Below, in pieces: positions 1 to 4,788 of a stretch of DNA of 6,072 bases (position 1 is its first letter; every line of letters begins with the position of its first letter). The stretch is from the NCBI GenBank assembly GCA_937941745.1, contig CALDGV010000250.1, positions 1 to 6,072 on the forward strand, read 5' to 3'. The notes beneath the pieces were generated by a model, which worked only from the letters and a program-made list of their open reading frames with translations, did not search any database and was not told the DNA's origin. The translations under genes and the position numbers were made by a program. The stretch is from an uncultured Prosthecobacter sp. (GTDB taxonomy: Bacteria > Verrucomicrobiota > Verrucomicrobiia > Verrucomicrobiales > Verrucomicrobiaceae).

Positions 1-1
1 C

Positions 2-319
2 AACCTGTACATGGATGAGAAAATCTGCGATTACATCGTTACGATCATGCACGCCACGCGTGATCCAGGCGCCATCGCTACCCACCTGACGCTGCTCATC
101 CGCTGCGGAGGCTCGCCACGTGGCACGATCAACCTTGCCCTGGCCTCCAAAGCACTCGCCTTCCTGGCGGGAAGGAACTACGTCACGCCTCAGGATATCA
201 AGGACCTTGCTCCTGACATCCTGCGGCACCGCATTTTGCTGAGCTACGAGGCCGAGGCTGAAGGCGTCACCAGTGAAGACGTCATCAAGCAGCTTCTCGA
301 TAAGCTTCCAGTTCCCTGA
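2..319 (+). CDS. moxR: MoxR-family AAA+ ATPase, C-terminal part (5' truncated by the window)
   Basis: This is the last 105 codons of a MoxR-type AAA+ ATPase. The family is normally about 320-340 residues, so roughly the final third is visible, and the Walker A/B core lies outside the window. The reading frame is open to the left edge, so the ATG at position 11 is an internal methionine, not a start. The segment is the helical lid with the sensor 2 motif: GGSPR (visible residues 36-40, where most relatives have GASPR) supplies the arginine that contacts ATP. It is followed by the family signatures GRNYVTPQDIKDLAPD and LRHRILLSYEAEAEGV, and the protein ends in KLPVP. MoxR proteins are cytoplasmic and are thought to remodel or load metal into VWA-domain partners, matching the three VWA-type genes downstream. 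A 40-bp spacer (320-359) with no visible terminator separates it from the DUF58 gene, so co-transcription is likely. Family assignment is firm; substrate is unknown. Confidence 0.95.
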   Translation, partial: NLYMDEKICDYIVTIMHATRDPGAIATHLTLLIRCGGSPRGTINLALASKALAFLAGRNYVTPQDIKDLAPDILRHRILLSYEAEAEGVTSEDVIKQLLDKLPVP

Positions 320-359
320 TCGGCGTCGTTTTTCGTCCGAATCCAACGGCTGAACTCGC

Positions 360-1271
360 ATGCCTTCGAACCAAGAAACCGAAGACGAACGCCTCGCGCG
401 CATCCTGAAGCGCGTGCGGAAGATCGAGCTGATCACGCGCGGCATCGTGAAGGAGACGCTTGGCGGAGCCTACCATTCGCGTTTCAAGGGGCAGGGGATC
501 GAATTTGATGACTTCCGCGAATACCAGCCGGGTGATGACGTGCGCTTCCTCGACTGGAATGTCACGGCGCGCATGAACGACCCCTATGTCCGCAAATACA
601 TTGAGGAGCGTGAACTGACGGTGATGCTCGTCGTGGATGTCAGCGGCTCGGGAGATTATGGCAGCCAGGAGGACAGCAAGCGTGAACGTGCGGCAGAGGT
701 CGCGGCAGTCTTCGCCTTCAGTGCGGTGCAGAACCAGGACAAGGTCGGCCTCATCCTCGTTTCTGACCAGATTGAACATTATCTTCCGGCCCAGAAAGGC
801 AGTTCGCATGCCCTTCGCTGCCTGCGTGACATCCTGAATCATCGACCCCAAAGTCGCCGGACGAACCTCGCTCCAGCGCTCGACCTCGCCTTGACCCGCA
901 TCGCCCACCGGGCGCTGGTCATTGTGGTGTCCGATTTTCTGATGCCGGATCAGGCATGGGAGCACAACCTGCGGCTGCTTGCGGCCAAGCATGATGTCGT
1001 GGCTGCTCAGATCACCGATCCCCGTGAATGGGAGCTGCCGACTGTGGGGCGTGTCTGCCTTCAGGACCCTGAAACTGGGGAGCAGTTTATCGTCAACACG
1101 TCGCATCCGTCCGTCCGTCGCCATTATGCGGCCAAGATGAGTGAAAAGCAGGAGGCGTTGAGCCGCACCCTGCGCAAAAACGGAGTCGAGAGGCTCGATG
1201 TGCGAACGAACGACGACTATGTGCCTGCGTTGAAGTCGTATTTTCGCAGCCGGAAAAGGAGGAAGAGCTGA
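360..1271 (+). CDS. DUF58 family protein (soluble, VWA-like MIDAS domain)
   Basis: This 303-residue protein is the standard MoxR partner of the DUF58 family and has no membrane segment, so it is presumably cytoplasmic. The start is well fixed: an in-frame TGA lies at 351-353 and this is the first ATG after it, though no clear Shine-Dalgarno motif precedes it. The DUF58 hallmark block spans residues 41-84: FKGQGIEFDDFREYQPGDD, then RFLDWNVTAR, then YIEERELTV. A VWA-like fold follows. Its metal-site residues are DVSGS (D93, S95, S97), T168 in RRTNL and D192 in VVSDF. The DPRE motif at 220-223 and the following LP..G stretch are also typical. The tail is strongly basic (RSRKRRKS). The biochemical role of DUF58 proteins is not established; association with MoxR is known from gene context across bacteria. 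The stop shares one base with the next start (TGATG), which implies translational coupling. Confidence 0.95.
   Translation: MPSNQETEDERLARILKRVRKIELITRGIVKETLGGAYHSRFKGQGIEFDDFREYQPGDDVRFLDWNVTARMNDPYVRKYIEERELTVMLVVDVSGSGDYGSQEDSKRERAAEVAAVFAFSAVQNQDKVGLILVSDQIEHYLPAQKGSSHALRCLRDILNHRPQSRRTNLAPALDLALTRIAHRALVIVVSDFLMPDQAWEHNLRLLAAKHDVVAAQITDPREWELPTVGRVCLQDPETGEQFIVNTSHPSVRRHYAAKMSEKQEALSRTLRKNGVERLDVRTNDDYVPALKSYFRSRKRRKS
1256..1262 (+). promoter_or_regulatory. Shine-Dalgarno site for the DUF4381-like gene
   Basis: AAGGAGG lies 8 nt before the ATG at 1271, inside the 3' end of the DUF58 gene. It is a near-perfect ribosome binding site. It supports the ATG at 1271, which overlaps the DUF58 stop by one base, over later methionines such as Met7. 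Confidence 0.8.
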
Positions 1272-1810
1272 TGACCCTGTTTTCCCACATGCTGCTCGCT
1301 CAACAGGCTCAGCAGGGTCCGCCCTTGCAGCCACTGCCGCACCCAGAACTTCCTGATCCTACCTTGGTGAAGCTGGGCCCTGAATGGTGGGTTTATGCGG
1401 CGTCGGGTGGGCTGGTCGTCATCCTCCTCGCGCTGGTCTTCTGGCTGCTGCTCCGCCCGGCCAAAGCCAGGCCTTCTCCGGCGAAGAAACCCTTCACGGC
1501 AGCCATGAACCGGCTGCGTGACATTCTGGCGCAGTCTTCACAGCAGCCTCCGGCGAAGACAGCTGCGGATGTATCCGAGGCTTTGCGCATCTACTTTCTC
1601 GACCGCTACAAGATCCCGGCACCCTTCCGCACCACGCATGAGCTGTTTGAGGAGGGTGGCATTCCCTCCACCTCGCAACGCCTGAAAAAGTATGCACCGC
1701 TGGCAGAACTGTGGGATCAACTGGCGTTTGCGCCCGTGCCTGCCGACCATGCCGCAGCCACAGCGCTGGTTCAAAAGGCGATCGCTCATCTTGAGGAGGA
1801 CCGCTCATGA
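1271..1810 (+). CDS. DUF4381-like single-pass membrane protein of the Bat operon
   Basis: This 179-residue protein has the layout of the DUF4381 proteins found between DUF58 and batA in many MoxR/Bat operons. A proline-rich N-terminal stretch (residues 17-38, PLPHPELPDP core) leads into EWW and one clear membrane helix (about 41-61), followed by basic residues (R62, K65, R67). This suggests N-terminus out and C-terminus in. The C-terminal domain (about 75-178) contains SEALRIYFLDRYKIPAPF followed by RTTHEL, which resembles the family pattern of LR.YL followed by TT.E. The start is supported by a strong Shine-Dalgarno site and the overlap with the DUF58 stop. The end overlaps batA by 4 nt (ATGA). 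Its function is unknown; context suggests an inner-membrane component linking the cytoplasmic MoxR/DUF58 pair to the Bat proteins, which is inference. The family name rests on layout and motif memory, not on a profile search. Confidence 0.85.
   Translation: MTLFSHMLLAQQAQQGPPLQPLPHPELPDPTLVKLGPEWWVYAASGGLVVILLALVFWLLLRPAKARPSPAKKPFTAAMNRLRDILAQSSQQPPAKTAADVSEALRIYFLDRYKIPAPFRTTHELFEEGGIPSTSQRLKKYAPLAELWDQLAFAPVPADHAAATALVQKAIAHLEEDRS
1793..1799 (+). promoter_or_regulatory. Shine-Dalgarno site for batA
   Basis: GAGGAGG lies 7 nt before the batA ATG at 1807, inside the end of the DUF4381-like gene. Together with the ATGA overlap (1807-1810) it fixes the batA start and suggests coupled translation. 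Confidence 0.8.
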
Positions 1811-2832
1811 GCATTCCTTTCCTTCCCAACCTCATTTTTGGCCGTCCTGAGTGGCTCCTGCTGCTTGTGCTGCTGCCGGTCATGGCCTGGTGGCGTGGTC
1901 GCAATGGCAAGGCTCCCACCATCGCCTTCTCCACGGCCTTCATTTTGCGTGAAATGGGGGTGAAGACACGAAGTGCCCGGGGCGGCCTTACTCTTGGTCT
2001 GGTGCTGCTCAGCCTGGCTTGTGCTATCATCGCTCTGGCGCGCCCCCAGAAGGTGATCTCACATGACGAGGAGAACACGGAGGGCATCGCCATCTGCCTC
2101 ACGGTGGATGTCTCCCTCTCGATGCTGATCGAGGACTTTTACATTGGCGGGCAGCCAGTGAACCGTCTGACCGCAGCCAAGCGCGTGATGCGTGATTTCA
2201 TCCGTGGTCGCAAATCCGACCGCATTGGCATCGTGGCCTTTGCGGGCGCTCCTTATTATCCCTGCCCGATGACGCTCGACCGCGAGTGGCTGGAATCCAA
2301 TCTCGAACGTGTTCAGACGGGAGTCATGGAGGACGGCACGGCCATCGGTTCTGGGTTGGCTGCCGCGGCGCGCCGGCTCGACAAGGAAACCGTTCCCAGC
2401 AAGGTCATCATCCTGCTGACGGATGGCGCCAACAACAGCGGAAAACTGAGTCCCCAGGACGCCGCCAAGCTCGGAGCGACCCTTGGCATCAAGATCTACA
2501 CCATCGCCATCGGCACTCCTGGTGTGCACATGATCCCTCTGCCAAATGGACGCGTCATCACCAGCGGCCGGCAGGAGTTTGATGAAGCTACGCTGCAGGC
2601 TGTGGCAAACATTGGGGGCGGTTCCTTTTACATGGCCCAGGACCTCAACGCCCTGCAGGACATTTTCGACACCATCGACAAGCTCGAGAAAAAGGAGATC
2701 AAAAAACGCACGATCACAGAGACGGAGGAGCTGTTCTTCTATCCCCTGGCTGCAGCAGCTGCGCTGCTCGCCCTGGCTCTTTTCCTGCGCTTCACCTTCC
2801 TCAACGCCGCACCGATGGCCGTGGCCACCTGA
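1807..2832 (+). CDS. batA: BatA: membrane-anchored von Willebrand factor A domain protein
   Basis: At 341 residues this is a normal-length BatA. Membrane helices are seen at about 14-29 and 60-78, before the VWA domain, and at about 311-330 near the C-terminus. The VWA domain (about 93-292) has a complete metal-ion-dependent adhesion site: DVSLS (D101, S103, S105), T178 in DGTAIG and D206 in LLTDG. Other BatA signatures are NRLTAAK (119-125), GRKSDRIGIVAFAGAPY, the TDGANNSG loop, IKIYTIAIGTPG, and FDEATLQAVANIGGGSFYMA near the domain end. Basic residues after the first helix (WWRGRNGK) suggest that loop is cytoplasmic, which puts the VWA domain on the periplasmic side. A basic patch before the last helix (KKEIKKR) weakens this. 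BatA is a paralogue of the BatB half of the next gene and they probably sit in one complex. The stop is 1 nt from the batB start. Confidence 0.95.
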   Translation: MSIPFLPNLIFGRPEWLLLLVLLPVMAWWRGRNGKAPTIAFSTAFILREMGVKTRSARGGLTLGLVLLSLACAIIALARPQKVISHDEENTEGIAICLTVDVSLSMLIEDFYIGGQPVNRLTAAKRVMRDFIRGRKSDRIGIVAFAGAPYYPCPMTLDREWLESNLERVQTGVMEDGTAIGSGLAAAARRLDKETVPSKVIILLTDGANNSGKLSPQDAAKLGATLGIKIYTIAIGTPGVHMIPLPNGRVITSGRQEFDEATLQAVANIGGGSFYMAQDLNALQDIFDTIDKLEKKEIKKRTITETEELFFYPLAAAAALLALALFLRFTFLNAAPMAVAT

Positions 2833-2833
2833 C

Positions 2834-4765
2834 ATGTCCTTCCTCGCCCCCAAGTTTCTCTACTACCTGTTCGCGCTGCCGGTGCTCGCCGGTTTGAAGG
2901 CGTGGGCGGACTGGCGTGCGCGTGCGGTGCAGACGGCCTTTGCGGCTCCGCGCCTGCGGGAAGTCCTGGTCTCTGGGGTTTCGGCGGGCCGTTCGTGGGG
3001 CATTTTTGTCCTGCAGCTTCTCGCGCTGGCCTGCTTCATCGTTGCCCTGGCCCGGCCCTGGTGGGATGAGGACAAAGTGGTGCAGCAGGAGTCGGGAAGG
3101 AATGTCATCATCGCCATCGACAGCTCTCGCTCAATGCTTGCGAATGATGTCGTGCCCGACCGTCTGACGCGTGCAAAGCTCGCCGCTCAGGATCTCATGC
3201 TGTCGCTCAAGGAGGATCGTGTGGGGCTGATCGCTTTTGCTGGCAATTCCTACCTTCAGGCGCCTCTGACAACCGATCATGACGCTGTGGTTGAAGCGAT
3301 CCAGTCGTTGGATTTCACCTCGGTGCCGCGAGGCGGCAGTGAGATTGGGCGCGCTCTGAAACTGGCGATCGACACGTTCGACAAAAGTCCCGCCAAGAAC
3401 CACGGGCTCATCCTGTTCAGCGATGGTGGTGAGCCCGACAGTGAAATAGCCGCTTATGCCCAGCAGGCCGCGAAGAAAAACATCCTCGTTCTGACGGTGG
3501 GTGTTGGCACGGAGGGTGGGGCCTTGATCCCCGATCCCGATCCAGACCGCACCGGCGATTTCGTCCGCGACCAGGATGGCAATGTGGTGAAGACCAAGCT
3601 CGAGCCTGCGCCGCTCCAGCAGATTGCCACCATCACTCGTGGCCGTTACCTGAGGCTCGGCTCTCAGGGGCTCGCTGCCGACGTGGTGCGCAGCCTCGTG
3701 TCCAGCCTCCAGGCCCAGACCAACGCTGCTCGTGAAACCGTGCGGCCGATTGAGCGTTTTTACTGGCCGTTGTCCATAGGTGTACTGCTGCTTTTCACCG
3801 CCTGGATCATCCGCCCCACCTCACGCATGAAAACAACCGCCCCAGCCTTTGCCCTTGTCCTGGCTTCCTCGCTGCTGCCTGCGGAAGCCGGTGCTGTTTC
3901 AAACCAGAAGCCTGAGCCTGCAGCGGCTCACGAGGCCTACAAGCATGGTGAATTTGATCATGCGGTGAAGCTTTACGAAGAGCTTTTGAAGGAGTCTCCA
4001 TCAGGTCGTGAGAAGCCCCTTTATGCCTTTGGGCTTGGCGCGGCGGCTCATCAGATGAAGGATTATGACCGCGCTGTCGGCGGTTTCAGCCAGGCTCTGG
4101 AAAGCCCGGACAGCGGTATTCAGCAGCAAGCTCATCGAGGGCTGGCCCACAGCCTCTACGATCAGGGGGATAAGGCGCTGGCGAAGCAGCCGAAGTTCAC
4201 GGTCAAAGCCTGGCGTGACAGCGTGAAACACTTCAATGCCGCCCTGACCCTGGATCCCGACAACAAAGAGGTCAAAGAGAACCGTGATTTCGTGCAGAAG
4301 CGCCTGGATGAGCTTCAGGAACAGATGAACCAGCAGCAACAGCAGGGTGGTAAAGGCCAGAAGGGTGACAAAAAGAAGGGTCAAAAGGGCGAGAAAGGCC
4401 AGAAGGGGGAAAATGGCGAGCCTCAGGAAGGTGAAAACGGCGATGAGGAAGGGGAGGGCAACGAGGACAAGTCACGCAAGGAAAGCCTGGGCAAGAAGGA
4501 CGGCGAGGAAGAAGGCCAGGGTGGCAAGAAAGAGCATGAAAAAGAAGGCCAGCTCCAGGCTGGAGAGCAGGGGAAGCAGGAAAGTCCTGAAGCCCGCGAG
4601 GCACGTGAGCGCCGTGAGGCTGAGATGGCCGAGAACCAGGAAAATGAAGCTACGGGTTTCAGCCGCAATGAAGCCCGGTCCTTTCTCCGCACCTACGCTG
4701 ACGACCAGAAAAAGGCCATGATTGTCCGGCCTCGGGATGAACCGGTGCGCGGCAAGGATTGGTGA
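2834..4765 (+). CDS. batB/batC: BatB-BatC fusion: membrane VWA protein with TPR and charged low-complexity tail
   Basis: This 643-residue protein starts 2 nt after the last base of the batA stop (TGACATG). The frame is open further upstream to 2546, but that stretch is an R/S/P-rich shadow of batA. BatB half: helices at about 8-22 and 55-73; VWA domain about 90-295 with DSSRS (D96, S98, S100), S169 in GGSEIG where threonine is usual, and D197 in LFSDGGE; helix at about 310-327. BatC half: a signal-like hydrophobic segment (332-354), two to three TPR-like helical repeats (about 362-480, for example AYKHGEFDHAVKLYEELL and the spaced A/Y/G pattern at 396-422), a Q/K/G/E-rich tail (500-608), and a conserved-looking end (FSRNEARSFLRT ... 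GKDW). Basic residues after helices 1 and 3 predict VWA and TPR parts both on the periplasmic side. Fused VWA-TPR Bat proteins are known elsewhere, so the fusion is credible and not an error. TPR repeats presumably mediate complex assembly. Confidence 0.93.
   Translation: MSFLAPKFLYYLFALPVLAGLKAWADWRARAVQTAFAAPRLREVLVSGVSAGRSWGIFVLQLLALACFIVALARPWWDEDKVVQQESGRNVIIAIDSSRSMLANDVVPDRLTRAKLAAQDLMLSLKEDRVGLIAFAGNSYLQAPLTTDHDAVVEAIQSLDFTSVPRGGSEIGRALKLAIDTFDKSPAKNHGLILFSDGGEPDSEIAAYAQQAAKKNILVLTVGVGTEGGALIPDPDPDRTGDFVRDQDGNVVKTKLEPAPLQQIATITRGRYLRLGSQGLAADVVRSLVSSLQAQTNAARETVRPIERFYWPLSIGVLLLFTAWIIRPTSRMKTTAPAFALVLASSLLPAEAGAVSNQKPEPAAAHEAYKHGEFDHAVKLYEELLKESPSGREKPLYAFGLGAAAHQMKDYDRAVGGFSQALESPDSGIQQQAHRGLAHSLYDQGDKALAKQPKFTVKAWRDSVKHFNAALTLDPDNKEVKENRDFVQKRLDELQEQMNQQQQQGGKGQKGDKKKGQKGEKGQKGENGEPQEGENGDEEGEGNEDKSRKESLGKKDGEEEGQGGKKEHEKEGQLQAGEQGKQESPEAREARERREAEMAENQENEATGFSRNEARSFLRTYADDQKKAMIVRPRDEPVRGKDW
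3827..3895 (+). other. Signal-peptide-like segment at the BatB-BatC seam (residues 332-354 of the fusion)
   Basis: Immediately after the BatB C-terminal helix and a basic stretch (RPTSRMK) comes a segment that reads like the N-terminus of a secreted protein: Met332-Lys, a hydrophobic core (about 336-348) and small residues ending AEAGA before the TPR part. This is what a stand-alone BatC start would look like. No in-frame stop separates the halves, and no Shine-Dalgarno motif precedes the ATG at 3827. The segment therefore probably acts as a fourth membrane helix that carries the TPR domain to the periplasm, perhaps with cleavage by signal peptidase after A352 or A354. An internal translation start is the alternative. 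Confidence 0.6.
4331..4657 (+). repeat. Low-complexity Q/K/G/E-rich coding tract in the BatC tail, with a short collagen-like stretch
   Basis: Residues about 500-608 of the fusion are almost free of hydrophobic residues. A glutamine run (499-504) leads to a Lys/Gly part (about 507-524), a Glu/Gly/Asn part (526-545) and a mixed-charge Lys/Glu part with an R/E-rich helix-prone end (587-600). Glycines fall every third residue at 516, 519, 522, 525 and 528 (GQKGEKGQKGENGEP), and also at 505, 508 and 511, resembling a very short collagen-type Gly-X-Y run. At DNA level a 14-nt direct repeat (AAAGGCCAGAAGGG) occurs at 4352-4365 and 4394-4407, 42 nt or 14 codons apart, so the tract may have grown by in-frame duplication. 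Low-complexity tails are common in BatC proteins. Confidence 0.75.
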
Positions 4766-4788
4766 TGACTCCCAACACACAACTTTGA
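4754..4788 (+). other. Possible translation-coupling mini-ORF between batBC and batD
   Basis: The batBC stop (TGA 4763-4765) overlaps an ATG at 4765 by one base. This ATG opens a 7-codon frame (MTPNTQL) ending in a TGA at 4786-4788, which in turn overlaps the batD ATG at 4788 by one base. A modest Shine-Dalgarno-like AAGGA (4754-4758) sits 6 nt before the mini-ORF start, while nothing comparable precedes batD itself. The arrangement could pass ribosomes from batBC to batD by two successive re-initiations. It may equally be chance: TGATG is short, and no conservation could be checked. Confidence 0.35.

Noticed and set aside
320..359. Possible promoter or terminator in the spacer between moxR and the DUF58 gene
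   Set aside because: The 40 bp contain one short T-run (GTTTTTC) but no hairpin before it and no convincing -35/-10 pair. It is treated as a plain intra-operon spacer.
285..1334. 349-codon open frame on the minus strand opposite the DUF58 gene
   Set aside because: It lies entirely antisense to a gene with clear family motifs. Its translation shows no recognisable domain and it has no start signal. Long antisense frames are expected in GC-rich coding DNA.
2546..2833. Upstream in-frame extension of the BatB frame (96 codons)
   Set aside because: The extension overlaps the end of batA and reads as an R/S/P-rich shadow. The family N-terminus matches the ATG at 2834 just after the batA stop.
2059..2853. 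264-codon open frame on the minus strand opposite batA
   Set aside because: It mirrors batA codons, has no domain or hydrophobic pattern, and is contradicted by the intact BatA metal site on the plus strand.
4347..4721. Basic 124-codon plus-strand frame within the BatC tail
   Set aside because: It is a frame-shifted reading of the Lys/Gly/Glu-rich repeats, which explains its K/R richness; no start signal was seen.
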